From: Steromphala cineraria
Lineage: Eukaryota > Mollusca > Gastropoda > Trochida > Trochidae
Length of the DNA stretch: 64,000 nucleotides
Direction: 5' to 3'
Assembly (NCBI GenBank): GCA_916613615.1
Contig: OU744721.1
Coordinates: forward strand, 80,667,060-80,731,059
A program made the position numbers and the translations under genes. Positions 34,191 through 47,701 of this stretch are shown one piece after another (the stretch's first letter is position 1; every line of letters starts with the position of its first letter). Under the pieces are notes generated by a model that was not told where the DNA came from, made no database searches, and saw only the letters and a list, made by a program, of their open reading frames with translations.

Positions 34191-34574
34191 TAACATGATT
34201 CCACAATTAAAACAATAAATGTTAATATTCTCATACTTCCCGTGCGTCTAATGACATTAAGAGCTTTACCAAAGACTTAAATATTCACAGGAAGGACATC
34301 AAAATTGAAAATTGACTTGCTACGTAGGCCAAAAGCCTGATTTAGAATAATGTTATGCCTATCTCTGCCAATTTATACCTTGAGGGATCGTCCTTCTTTT
34401 GTCTTTTGGTCTAAGAATTAGGTACATGGACGAAGTTTAAAAAAATGAAATTGTAGGTGACACAAAACTGACCCAGTCTTATCATCACAAACGTAACCTT
34501 ATTCACATGATTAAATAAATAAATGTCATTTACTATTCGTGTATCTGATTCGCTGAACACTGTAACAGAAATTC

Positions 34575-35414
34575 AGTTCATACCTGTATAAACTTAATTT
34601 CGTGACGTCACATCACATTTAGCCATCCCCCAGCCACGCCCCAAATGACGGAACTATTCGTAAACAAGTAACGTTTTTTATGCTGTACCAGTTCGCGAGA
34701 GTTCGGTAAAAAGCCACAAATTACAAAACGCTAATATCAAATAAATATTAAATAGTTTGTTTCATAACAATACACCCGGTCGATTTTGCTCTCCCGTGCG
34801 CAGTCGCGGCTGTTGCACGGGGATCGGCCATTGAAATGCCGCAGTTTTTAGTTTCGTTTCTCAAAAAGATTAGAGAACTGTGCCGTTTAACAAAAATGCA
34901 TTCGATTTGATCTGATTGCTTGTCGTCAAGCTTTTAAGCCACATGTATGGCACCTACGATAGTCTAATCGTCTATTTTCATCCCGAATCCAACAGTCGCG
35001 AGTTTGTGTTTATGTACAACGGTTGACACTAGGAATGTGAAGGCCACGTGACAAGACGTTGCGTGATTCCGTTGTGAATTTTCATTGGCTGGTGAACTAG
35101 TCGTAGGCGGAGCTAAACAAATAATGACGTTTTGATTGACATTTTATCTCTCTTGTTTTGTTGATAGTTGAATTCGTTCGCGTAAATAGTGCAGTCCTAT
35201 TTGTTGCGAATGTGATTATTTGGACCAAACAAACATATTAAATCATAAAATTTGTGTATATTTATTTATAAGAATTGACTTCAAAATTTATTAAGTTCAT
35301 GGAGGTATAAACTTAAAAACCGCTGTGCAAACTTCGCGTAAATCCGCTACGCGAATTTACACAGTTTTTAAGTTTATACCTCCATGAACTTTATAAATTT
35401 TGAAGTCAATTCTT
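34575..35414. mobile_element. 0.84-kb inverted-repeat element with fold-back right end
   Basis: The left end reads AGTTCAT then TATAAACTTA (34575-34596). The right end is a 145-bp palindrome (35270-35414) whose arms carry the same words (AGTTCATGGAGGTATAAACTTA and its complement). Thus one end is a single arm and the other a double arm. The interior is CpG-richer than the flanks, with TGACGTCA at about 34602 and a GC-rich patch at 34780-34860. There is no open frame. Imperfect direct repeats (ttgtgtatattta and ttgtgtaattta) flank the palindrome itself, so the palindrome alone could be a separate insertion. Confidence 0.5.
35270..35414. repeat. 145-bp near-perfect palindrome
   Basis: Arms of about 60 bp (AAGAATTGACTTCAAAATTT... 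against its complement) with very few mismatches. Near the tip is CGCTACGCG (35345-35353), the complement of the CGCGTAGCG found in two other palindromes of the window. Confidence 0.92.
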
Positions 35415-37729
35415 AATTGTGTAATTTATGTGTGCTCATTTCAAATAAAACATATCTTAAAGCAAAGGCAAACGTTATATCAAATTCAAATATGCAGTTC
35501 TATATGAACATTTGTTGAGATATATTTAGAACATAAGGTACAATTAGAGATAGTGCTGCTTTACTTTCTTAACTGAAAAGTACTAGCATCTGTGCAAAAG
35601 GCTGCTTGTTACTGTCTCTGAAGATAAACTTATTCAAAGTAGGTTGTTTTTTTTTTAAATCAGTGGCGGATCAATGAAATAAGGAACAATGGTACAGTGT
35701 ATAAGCAAACATTTTACCTACATTTGGAGTATGATTAAGAAACAAAAGATCTAGTGTAAATATTGGATATATTGGGATATTGGTTAGGGATCCGTCTGTC
35801 AAGGTGTCTGAAGCTATCATGAACACCAATTTGGGAGAAATGTTGAAGTCTATGCCTTCTTGCTTTGGTAAGCGTTTTGCTTTTATGTCACACTTTGACT
35901 GTAGTACCTGTCTCTACTATTTCCAATCATAAGCATCACTGTTTGTTTTATTCTCAAGATCAACTATAAATATCATAACTGATATCTGTAGACAATATTC
36001 CTGATATCATCTAGGGGGTTGAATGACAAGACTGGGCTAACACACTTTGCAACAGCATGTTTGAGTGTCAAACAGCTACAAGAAGAGAAATCCAACTACT
36101 TGTCGTAATGTTTCCATCCACACTTTACACGTTCTTCAAACCAGTGAAATCTTTTAGAGAATATTCGGGCTTGTATGTTCTTACCTGGTTAAAACATGAC
36201 AAATCCTTTGAGCCTTTTACAGCGATCTTTCAATCATAGTAATAACAAAAAGTATATCGAAAAGGGCTCCCCCTTTTATATTGAGTTATTTCCCAAGTGA
36301 AATAATTTTGCTTTGTCACAAGCCTTGCCGCTAATATGAATTTAAAACCTTACATAATTAACCAAATCGTGCCAAACTGAAAATGTATCAACGAAAATCG
36401 AAAACGAAACATCAATACGTTGTGAATGTACTGACTGTCTCTTTAAAACGATGTACTTCATTAACATCCTGAAATAGATAAAATGAAAAGATGTACAATG
36501 TACCTGTGATTTAATAAACCTCGTATAAAAACGATACTGTGTGTGTCTATCAATATTGGCAGGGACACGATCTGTACATGAATCCGCACTCAATTTGTGT
36601 TTGTGTCACAACTTTCAAGTTTACGTAAAATACTTTTGTAAATCTGATATCACTTACCAATTGATCTATCCCGTGGTTTTTGATCAGGCCAATAACCAAA
36701 TAAAGATCAAAGTTGACGGACAGGGTATTATCAAAAATGAAAAAATAGTTGAGAATTGTTAAATACAAGGAAGGAAATTTAAGGGTTAGAATCACACATT
36801 GTGCCTGCCAGACAACAATATAATAATTATTTGTGAAACGTTCACGAAAAACAGAATGCTGAGCTTTATGTAAGAAAGAGTTGAGACAGAAATGTGGCGA
36901 CACTTCCATAAAATTGCCTCACAATGTGAATCTTAGATAATTACTTTTTGTTTCTATTTCCAAAAGTTTACATGAAAAGGGAAAACACTGTGTAATATTT
37001 AATGCATATATATGCATACAAGCTGCATCTATGACATCACAACCGCTCTTTAACTTTAACTCGTTAACTTTGTACATATGTTTTGAATTTAAATTGAATG
37101 TTAATTGCTTACATTAACAGTTTTCTATTTTCCGTTTAATCATATGTTGGACATTTTTTTACTTTTCCACTTTATATTAAAAAACAACAGAATTTTATTT
37201 ATTTAGCAGTTTTATTGCATTTATCGTATGAGAAAACGGCAGATATGAAATAATATAATTAAGTGTTCCTTTAACATTATCACACTTTAAATATTAACGT
37301 GCTCCATGGATATTGTTTATGTAATGTCATATCTCGCACCCTTAGACCACTGTAAATGAAGAAAAAAGTTAACGTTTAGCTTTTAGATAAAACTAGTGAC
37401 TCTTTCTAGTCTGCTTTATGCTTTCCCTTAAAATGAACCCAAGTATGACAGAATAAGCCAGTTAGAGTGCTGAGAGAATTCTTTCAAAAGTGCATTTCAT
37501 TTCACTTTTAGTCTTTCAATCTTCAGATACTCGTATGGTCATATCACACTACCATCGTGCTCCAGTAACTCATATATTAATTAATAACCAATCCCTGAAT
37601 ACTCTATCATTATGGACCATATTTAACATCTTGGAAATAGAAGTCTGTCGACGTAAATGTTCAACATTTCAAAATTTTGTCATTTTAGGCGGTTAATAAC
37701 ATACAGAGAAATGCTCGGTTAATAGAAAC
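35415..37729. other. No gene seen
   Basis: AT-rich with chance frames. The longest (36550-36909, minus, 119 codons) overlaps frames on the other strand and has no recognisable motif. Confidence 0.3.
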
Positions 37730-37880
37730 TGATTTATCAAATTGACAGGTGTTCGTATTCCTGAGAGTAAGTGGCAATGTATAACCCATAATATGGGTCA
37801 GCCATCTTATTGCACTACCATTACCATTTGACATAGACATTTAGGTCAGCTTACAAATACATCATGTGCTTTGAGAAGAA
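37730..37880. repeat. Ancient duplicated segment, short diverged copy D
   Basis: TTGACAGGTGTTCGTATTCCTGAGAG, AATGTATAAC, CATTTAGGTCA and ACATCAT occur in the order and spacing of 8995-9110 in copy A. More diverged than A, B and C from each other. Confidence 0.55.
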
Positions 37881-37979
37881 ATGAAATCGCAACAAGTGTT
37901 TCATAAGTATCAAAGAAAGAAAAGTCTCACAAATGACTCATTTTAAAACATTAAATTTTTTTTAACAAAAACACTTTCT

Positions 37980-38150
37980 GGCAATTAAATCTGTAGTTGT
38001 GGTTTTCCATAATCCAGGCCAAGCAAATGCCGAGATGTCAGTTCTGTCCAAGAATGGTTCCATCCATCACAATTGACAGCAAGGAAGTCCAATTTGAGGT
38101 TACATAATACTATGTATACCTCTACAGAGGCGATGGTGGGACATCACATC
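37980..38150. repeat. Duplicated block (partner 33980-34190)
   Basis: See the partner block; it directly follows copy D here. Confidence 0.4.
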
Positions 38151-41100
38151 AAATACCCTAAGAGAAACAAAATAATTGATTAGTGATACGTGACTGTCTC
38201 ATGAACAATGATATGAACACCTCTCCTTTATTAACCACATCTTCAATTCGCTTTGAGTAAGATACAGAACCAAACTCATTTAGTTTTCATTTACTTTTGA
38301 AATTTATACCATTTAAATGTTTTCCTATTCTTTAAACTTTGATACTGTAATTTTTTTCAAAGATTTTTTTAGGTCCCTGTGTCTGTGTAGTGTTAAGCTC
38401 ATCTGCCTCAATTGAACTGATTAAAATGATATGTGTAGAATCGTCCATGGTGTTACATCGTTTTGTGGGTAAATGGGAAGGTTTTGCACACATGTTAAAA
38501 TTGTAGTTGTGAGAGTTAAATGAGAAGTGTCATAAAGATTTTACACAAAGTCCACCACTTATCATTATACGTTTAGCACAGTTTACACATTTGGAATGAA
38601 ATATCCGCTAAATAATCAGAGATTGCCAGGGATGTTAATGCTGTCCTGATCATGACTCATGTCCAAGCCATTTCAAAGTTGTTATCCGGAAGGAAACGAC
38701 GACAGAGAGGTGACATGGTGTCAACATGGGAATAATTAGCCACTTGGAATGCTACAAGTACAAGTCCCAAAGTGCATGTTAAACCTTGCATTGTTTAAAT
38801 GTGAGAAACTGTTAGTGTATTAATGACAGCTTCAAGGTAAGTGTTCTGATAACAATTCTTATAACCTTAAACCAATGTAGGCTGGACATAGTTATCTTAT
38901 TACCTTCCCTTTGCTTGCCAGACCACTGTCAGTTACTGATAAGCGTTTACCGACATTGCACAAACCCATCCTGCTTTCAGTATCAAGTTATTCACGAAGA
39001 TATTCTCTTTAGCAATTGGTGTTTGAGATTGCTTGCAAATTTTGGGGAAGGGAAAGTAATTTGAAACGATTCAGACTTTAAAATGTATATCGAAGTGTAA
39101 GCGTAATAAGTCAAAAGACTGTTTCAACTCTAAGCCCTAAACCAGTTATTGTGATGGATTTATTTGTTTCCTAACATAAGTCATATTTACTAAAAAGTTA
39201 ACATGACTTTTGACATAGAACTAAACTGACAAGTAAAAGAAACCTAACACCTCATTTAGTTTCGATTTAACAACGATTTGAAATATATATGACGCATTTG
39301 ATTATGGAATCATCAACATTAATCATATCTACAATATTTCATATGAATTGATCGTTGATTGGTTCATTTTTTGTTAAGATATCTTTGTTTAAAGAAGACC
39401 GGGGTAAAAAATGAAATTTACACCAACATGACCCCTACCATGTTAAAAAGGGTGTAAATGAGTGGAAAACGAGGTTTGTTTTGTAATTGTTTTGTAAAAT
39501 ATAGCTTATATATCGATGGACATTTGTTGTTTATTAAAATTAATTTTCCAAAAATAAAAAATTTAAAATTTCAATTTTCCAAAAAAAAAATCAAACACGT
39601 CTAGAAGTATTCTTTGATTGATAACTAAAGGCCTGCACTATTTTTTTAGCGTACGACGTCTAAAACTTAAAATATTTGTAATTGAAGATTATGTATATGA
39701 TGAAAGCAACTAAAGTGTTTGGTTTCTTTTGCCTGTCAGTTTAGTTGGACGAGACTTCTTTTAATAGACCAAATGAATGTGTAACATTACTAAAGGCACG
39801 TGATTGGTACATGTATGATTGACATCCAAGGGTAGACAATTGGTTTGATAAAATGCTAGTAAGGGTGATAATAAGATGATGGGTTTTAGTGTACAATCTT
39901 TACCAAAGAATTATATTGCGCAGATATTTGATCAAACTATTCATTTTGTGACATTAAAGACTAGCTCCTGAAGTGAGAACGTTTACACTGATCCCAATGA
40001 AGTCACATTCTAAATTATGTATCTCTTTCACAGTAAAAAGAATTCCTAAACTAACTAACTGAAACTATTGGTAAGTGTTAGCTTTGGAAGACTCTTTAAC
40101 AATGCAATCGTTTATTAGTGTTATCATAATATCAGGATTTGCAAAGTTGATGACCTATTGTTCCATCTGCATTATTGTTATTTGTACCGATTCTGTTTCA
40201 GCTGTACACCACTAATTGTTCATCCATTTTTTGTGGATTTTTGGGAATTATAGCCTGTGCCAAAATTTAATTAATAACGTCGTTTCATTTTTGAGTTTCG
40301 ATTCTATTCGTCAGTATTATTCCCTCCAATGAAGAAAACTATAACCTCATCAAAATGACCGATAATAGTCCAAATCAATGACAATTTGAAGATGTTGTTA
40401 TTTTAATAAAACTTGTTTTCAAAAATCGTCCCACTACTGACATGACATACAACCTAATGTCATCATATCTGAAAAATTATTAACTGATGCAAAAACAGTG
40501 AAAAGGCATGTCTCAAACGTTCCTCTTTTTCATGGTTTGCGATCTACAGCAATTTCCTAAAATACAAGACAAATGTTATGGATAACAACTTCTTTATTGA
40601 TTTCTCACGACGTTTCTGGGCCAATTCTTGCCCATTCTATAGGTGACTGATAATGAAATATCCAGAATGGTATTTATATACATAGATAAATATGAAGCCA
40701 ATTAAGTGACTTAGCATATACAATACAGAAGACATTTATTAATTAGTTATGTTCAATCAATACATGAGATGAAAGAGAAAATACAATGGACAGGTAATAA
40801 ATGTTTGATGTATTGGTCTCAAAAGCTGCAAGTTTATGATTATATAAACACTGGGCCATTTTTGAATATGATTCATGAAACTCCAATATCTCAACAACTT
40901 TGTTTCACCTTATTGGGTTCTACAAGAAGGAAGCAATATTCTCGATAAATTGACATTTATAAATATCGTATGTTTTCTATCAATTCATTTAGAATAAGAT
41001 GACATTAAGGATGATATGATAAGGAGAAAGATGACAATCAACGTCAAAACATAATTCTTGAAGACGTAAGTAATGCTACGGAAGTACTAGTTATTCTATC

Positions 41101-42044
41101 AAAGTTTTTGTCATCATTATCGTTTATTGTTATCCTTATTATTAATACTATTATTATCAAAACGGGCTCCAGCTTTGCAAAAGCCAAAATCAAATTTGTA
41201 TTTACATGTATACAAAACACAATCGATTCTAATGTGCCCTTTAGCCTGCCATTAATAAGTTTTCACACTGACGATACAGTTATCTGTTTTGTGTTCAAAA
41301 TCGCAACGAATTTTATTCTTACCTTGATTCTACCCTACATCGATGAGCTATGTAACAGACAGACATGTCTTCTCCATGAAAGGTAACTTGTTCATATGTG
41401 ACAACCGATTCTCACGAAATGTCTCTGTACATAATCCAGTCTTCGTTATCAGGTATAATTATATTCTGTTTCATGTAACGTAATTAAGATATGATTATAA
41501 TGGATCGGTTGTCTGAGTGTCAAATTATATCATTACCAACACGATCCCAGTGTCAAGTGCCGCACTTGCGTCATTAGATGTAACTAAAGCAAAGTACTGC
41601 TGCTAATGCAAACTTAGAGTTAACAAATTTGTACAACTTGAAATTCATGAATCAAAATTCGTTGTCCATATCATTACAAAGGATATTCAATATATTTGGT
41701 ATATTTGTTGTAAATATCCGTAGTCTGTATAATAAGATCTGATCATTTCTATTTTAGCTTCTTACGACTGCAATTCATATTTGAGATCACGAATCACCGT
41801 CCTGATATCGCTAATCCCTTTTGCAGCCGTACCTTACCTTACGCTTTTTCATAAATTAGAGATTTCGGTTGATATCTACAGATGAAATGCGCAAAACAAA
41901 CAAATCTAACTGAAAGTCGTCTGTCAAACTGAGTTAAACAAAGGTAGGACACCAAAGACTCCAGTACACCCTTTCATCATGTTATTGATCATACACAAGT
42001 ACACTAAACCTCTAGCTACCGGCAATATGTTTCGAGACGAGAGT
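38151..42044. other. No gene seen
   Basis: AT-rich, including an A/T-only-like patch at 39536-39590. A 92-codon hydrophobic frame at 41108-41386 has no recognisable feature. Confidence 0.3.
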
Positions 42045-42435
42045 GGGTGGACTGCACACGTCTCTCACTGTAAGTAGTCGGATAACCTTCTCATTTTAGC
42101 ACTTGATTCATTTCTCCGGTAGTTACTCTGTACATTAACACCAACTGAATCAGCTCATAGCCTCTTGCACTTTTAAAGCCTACATTAACCTATAAGGGGA
42201 CTAACGTATTACTGCAGACAATGCTCTTGAGATTGGTCATTTCTTATGTTTACTAGAATACACAAACACATGTAGGAAATATAGTGATCTTGAAAGGATC
42301 TACATTAATTATCTGATCACTTTGTAAACCTCTTTTAGTTCCTAACTAAATTGCGCTGTTAAGAGGGTAATATAACACAGCACTGAAATGATTTAATCTA
42401 TTGTTTTACTCAATGAACGTGTTCTACATTCAGAA

Positions 42436-42458
42436 CCCCCCCCCCCCCCCCCCCCCCC
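42436..42458. repeat. Poly(C) run of 23 bases
   Basis: Uninterrupted C run, flanked by AGAACCC on the left and GGGTTCT on the right (an inverted pair). The complementary strand is a 23-base G run able to form a quadruplex. Copy B has no such run at the matching place (about 18440). Confidence 0.95.
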
Positions 42459-42687
42459 AAAAAGGGTTCTATTTACATCTACAGTTTACCTATTTCTTTT
42501 CTATAGTTTAACTTACAGATGATGTAATTAGGTCAAAATAAAAACTGCTTATTCTAACTTTATTCACGACATTAGCTTCCTAAACATCATAGCCCTAGAA
42601 ACACACACATTTTGCGTGTCTGCAAAGTTTGAATTGGATTGTGAAAACGTCGGCTTAATTTAAGTCAAGCTAAAGTAAAGTTATCTT

Positions 42688-45485
42688 AAGAAGAAAAAGT
42701 AATGATAAAACTACTGAATTGGAAATCAAGATAAGAGATCATGAAGATGCTATAAGAAAAAACTTTCAAATTGTTGATTAATAATTATTATCTGACCTTT
42801 CAAAGTTTAAATTAGAAATGCAACAAATAAAAGAAGATGAGGTAAGAATGCAGTTCAGAAATAGAATTCTATGGTATGAGGAAGGAGAAAAACCAACCAG
42901 ATACTTTTGTCACTTTGAAAATAGATATTATATCAATAAATCAATGAATAAGATTATGACTGATAAAAATGAAGAAATTACTGACAGTAATTCTATTTTG
43001 AATGAAGTTAGATATTTTTTACAAAAACCTTTACTCTTCTGAAAGTAAATATGAAACTTTTAATAGCCTTGAACATGTGATAACTCCAACTTTAGGTGAT
43101 CAACTAAGCGACAACCTGGAAAAATATATTGATATGAAGGAATAAGCATTGGCAGTAAAAGGAATAAAATATAACAAACGTCCTGGATTATATAGATTCC
43201 CAATAGATTTCTTTAAATTCTTTTGGAAAGAACTAAAGTTTTGGATTTTTAGATTCATCAAGGATGTTTCTAGCCAAAATAATATGTCTCTTACCGTGAA
43301 ATGAGGTGTTATCACATGTATGCCTAAAGCTAACTGGAGACCGATTACTTTATTGAATGCCTTGTATAAAATAATCAGTGCATGTATTTCTAATCCGCTG
43401 AAAAGCACTCTTGAGTATCTCATACATGACAATCAGACAGGCTTTATTCCTGGAAGAACATTAAGTGAGAATACAAGGTTGTTATATGATATTATTTTTG
43501 AAACTAAGAAAAGAAATATCTCAGGCCTACTAATTTTGATAGATTTTGAAAAAGCATTTGACACAGTTTCAAAAGATTTTATAAATTATGTTTGAAAAAA
43601 AATTGGTTTTGGTCCTGACATTATACGCTCGATTAATATCTTAATTTATGATACATCTTCATGTATAATTCAAAATGGCCATCTTTCTGAATTCTTCCCA
43701 AATCAAGGGGTTGCAGGCAAGGGGACCCAATTTATCCATATTTATTCCTTTTTGTGGCTGAAATCCTTGGTTGTATGATTAGGCAGAATGAAAATATAAA
43801 AGGTATTGTAATTGTAGATGAGGAATATAAGCTAGGTCAATATGCTGATGACACGGAATTATTTTTAGATGGCACTGAATAAAGTTTATATAAGGCTATA
43901 GACACACTGAACACTTTGTCAGGCTTCAATATAGATAAAGATAAAACTAAGGCAATGTGGATTGGTTCAAAAGCTGGTTGCAAAGATGTACTTTGTCAAG
44001 ACTTAATTATAGAATGGCAACAAAATGAATTTGAAGTTTTGGGCATTAGATTTACATGTACACCAGATTTGAATGATTTATGGGTTATCATTACAAGGAA
44101 AAGACTTGAAGAAATAAACAGACTACTAGCAACATGGAGATAAACAAATTTGACATTGATTGGGAAAATTACACTAATTAAAACATTGGCTCTTTTAAAA
44201 TTAGTTCACATTTTCAATACTTTACCTAATCCTCCTGAAGAATTTATAAATTCTCTTGAAAAGATTTTCTTCAGATTTATTTGGAACGATAAAACCGACA
44301 AAATAAAATGCAGCATATTAAAAAAAGACTTTACAGAAGGGGGCTTGCGCATGATTGATATTAGAACTTTTATCAATGCAATGAAATTATCCACACTCAA
44401 ACGCTATTTTCAAAAAGCAAAACCAGGTAATCCTTGTAATTTTCCATTTGATGATGTTCTAAAATATGGCTCTAATTTTATGGATATTGTTTAGACTGAG
44501 AACCCGTTGTAGAAGGATATTTTAATGGCATGGAAATCATATTGTACTAAGAATACCATAGACGATGATAATATCAATTAGATTTTAGCTCAGCCTTTTT
44601 GGTTGAATGATAAATTTAAAAACCAACATCATTATATTAAACACTGGGCAAAAAATGGAATTTTAGCACTTTGCAATCATTATGGTTTTATGTCTTTTGA
44701 TGAACTGAAGGCAAACTTTAATATACGAGGTACATATATGGATCTTGAATATATAATGTTTATCTTACAAAAAGCATGGAAAATTACAATAAGGAACCCA
44801 CATAGAAAAGGCACAAGGGATCTGAGATATATTCTCTTCATAAAGATTTTTTCTTTGTTAAGAAAGATTCAAGACTTTTCTACGATAAACTTCTATCTGA
44901 GAACCTTAAGCCTAAAAATTGCAAAAAATGGGAACATTTATTTTCTGATACAAGTTTTAATTGGCACAATATTTTTGATATCTGTAGAGAGAATCTTAAA
45001 GATATGAAGATTTTTGAGTTTCAATTTGAATTCTTGCATAGGATTATTTACACTAAAAATGAGCTCTTGAAGATGAAACTTGCTGACAATGCAATGTGTA
45101 CTTTTTGTAATATTGAAAGTGAGTCTTTATGTCATGTATATTGGGAATGCAATGTGACCCATAGTTTCTGGATGGATCTTGAAACTTGGATCATCAATAA
45201 CATACAAGTATTTGAAATTACAAAGTTTTTAGTGTGGTTTGGTATCTCTATCTCATCGTTGAAAACTTTCATATCCAGAAGCAGAAATAGAATTGATGAA
45301 TTCGTTGACAAATGGTGCCCATTATTCCCAATATTCCAATACTAAGGCTTAACTAATTTTGATTCAAACATTGTACCTAAGGATTACTTTATTGATTGCC
45401 CATTACCGTTTGATCTGTTATATTTTATTATGTATGCATGTATTGCTGACATGTTAACAAAAGTGGGAACAAATTAAAAAAAAAT
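42688..45485 (+). mobile_element. 5'-truncated, decayed L1/Tx1-like LINE
   Basis: Related to the intact LINE at 2677-8579 but on the + strand and full of stops. In order it shows MQFRNRILWYEEGEKPTRYF, NWRPITLLNALYKIISACIS (43332), TGFIPGRT, LLILIDFEKAFDTVSKDF (motif A), QYADDTELFLDGTE (motif C, about 43840), KAMWIGSKAG, LLKLVHIFNTLPNPPEEF and a Cys-rich tail MCTFCNIESESLCHVYWEC (about 45097). It starts within the linker, so the endonuclease is missing. It is bounded by a 12-bp duplication with one mismatch: TAAAGTTATCTT (42676-42687) and TAAAGTTACCTT (45486-45497). Copy B is unoccupied at this point (about 18630). Confidence 0.9.
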
Positions 45486-47171
45486 TAAAGTTACCTTTGT
45501 AATGTAAATATGTGCTTTGAATATACATTCTTTATATTTGTTAAGCAATTCTAGAAGGCAAATATCTACAAACCAATTCTAATAAATGTATTTCATTTCC
45601 ATGTTACGTCTTTAACTGACGTATTCAATGTGCCTTTAGATTCTTTCATTTTAAGTTTCATCGTGCTGTTGACAGTTCGCCCTTGCCACATGACCTTTTA
45701 CAGTAATCTCGTCAAATTTACGCAAAGTAATTTATGCGCATAATCCTTGATCATGTGCATTTGTTATCATCACTTTTATAATGCTTAGGCACGTGTACGT
45801 TAAGCTATTAAGCTTTTTAAATCTAAACTCAAACTCACATTTACAAAATTCTCTATATAACTGAAGAAAACTTCTTATCGGACGCCATACAAGAAGCAGA
45901 TTAGCGTGTGTTGCGATTCACTATCAATATCCAAGTGTTGTTATCAGTTATGAATGCGTTTCCATATACTCATATTATCCTTTCATAATTTCCCATTTGT
46001 GTCGTATATTAGCTTAAAACCAGCTTTATATACTCGTATCGTACTCGAAAATGCTCATGTTGACGGTACGTACAGATGTGTAGTTAACTTTATCAACTTG
46101 CACTGATATGTTCATAGACATGCACTTACCTATCTAAATCTACAATTTATTGAACATTCATGCGAGTGATAATAGCTACAAATTGGCAAAGGTTTCACTT
46201 TATATATAAGATCCAAGCTTGGCATTCGTTGTCGTGACCATCAGATCCTTATTCACACACAGTGTCATTGAGCGGACGTTTGTTTCCTGTTATGTTCAAT
46301 TTAATTCCGCGATTTCTGTTATTCCTGAGAGCTAGTGTTAATGTATAACAGCTTTCGCAATGAAGTCTTAAAACTAGATACTGATATTTAGGTCATCCTA
46401 TAACATCTTGGAGATCAGTGGAAAAGGAAATTGTTAGAAATCACCAAATTATCTTTATCCATTTATTACAATAAACGATTCATTAAAACTGCTTATATGA
46501 ACATATCTAAACCTTACCAAAAAGAAATCTCTCCAAATAATTCGTTTCTAAAACATGTAGTACATCTCATGTGAGCAAGATCGATTAGATGTGTGTTGTA
46601 AAGTGTTGTAGACAAAAGAAAACAAATCCAAAATGAAAGTCATAATCATGGCTTTTTAAGAATGCTTGTAGATTCGGAAAATTGTATTGAATTAACGCTG
46701 ATGTTTATATTGCAATCTTTTATCGTTAAACCTTTGATAAGATGGTGATAGGCGTCGCTAATGAAGTGACTGAAATGCTAACCAGAGCCTATCATCAATT
46801 TCACGAGTTTGATTGACAGGCACAATCAGGACACACCTATTTGATCCCACTTCCTTGACATTGTGATTCAAGCATGATTTTCGAATGTTAAAGGTGCACT
46901 TTATATGAATGGAACGGTTTCTCTACGACGAGCAGCATGCTCAAATATAGTAAATTATTTTGGAATAACCTTTGACTACTTTTACAATGTTAGTATATCG
47001 AAATAAAATTTATTTTACCAAAGTGTAGCATTGTTTGCACCCCATAGCGTTGCTCAAAATGAAAGCTGGATAGATCTTCTCATATACTCTCTAGAGGAGT
47101 TTATAAGAATACCTTTGAAAGAAAACATGACGTGCAATCGTGGATCTGTATAAAATGAAGTTTATGTGTAC

Positions 47172-47701
47172 CGAGCACCAGATTTCTGATACACACATGA
47201 ATCCTCTTGATAGCTGACACTGTTGTAGCTTTACGAGCACCAGATTTCTGATACACACATGAATCCTCTTGATAGCTGACACTGTTGTAGCTTTTCGAGC
47301 ACCAGATTTCTGATACACACATGAATCCTCTTGACAGCTGACACTGTTGTAGCTTTTCGAGCACCAGATTTCTGATACACACATGAATCCTCTTGATAGC
47401 TGACACAATTGTAGCTTTTCGAGCACCAGATTTATGATACACACATGAATCCTCTTGATAGCTGACACTGTTGTAGCTTTTCGAGCACCAGATTTATGAT
47501 ACACACATGAATCCTCTTGATAGCTGACACAATTGTAGCTTTTCGAGCACCAGATTTATGATACACACATGAATCCTCTTGATAGCTGACACTGTTGTAG
47601 CTTTTCGAGCACCAGATTTATGATACACACATGAATCCTCTTGATAGCTGACACAATTGTAGCTTTTCGAGCACCAGATTTATGATACACACATGAATCC
47701 T
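47172..47701. repeat. 62-bp minisatellite, about 8.5 units, with a 124-bp higher-order pattern
   Basis: Unit starts recur every 62 bases (47186, 47248, 47310, 47372, 47434, 47496, 47558, 47620, 47682). Units are nearly identical. Variants CACTGTTG and CACAATTG alternate from unit four to eight, giving a dimeric repeat. Because 62 is not a multiple of three, the minus strand is open in several frames with repeating peptides (for example EDSCVYQKSGARKATTVS), which is a by-product of the repeat, not evidence of a gene. Copy B has a single related unit at about 21205-21260. Confidence 0.97.

Noticed and set aside
36550..36909. 119-codon minus-strand frame
   Set aside because: Overlaps other frames on both strands, with no motif, no splice context and no conservation in related segments.
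41108..41386. 92-codon hydrophobic plus-strand frame as a membrane protein
   Set aside because: AT-rich DNA gives such frames by chance; no start context or homology was seen.
47172..47701. CRISPR-like array
   Set aside because: Units are contiguous 62-mers without unique spacers, in a eukaryotic setting; it is a minisatellite.
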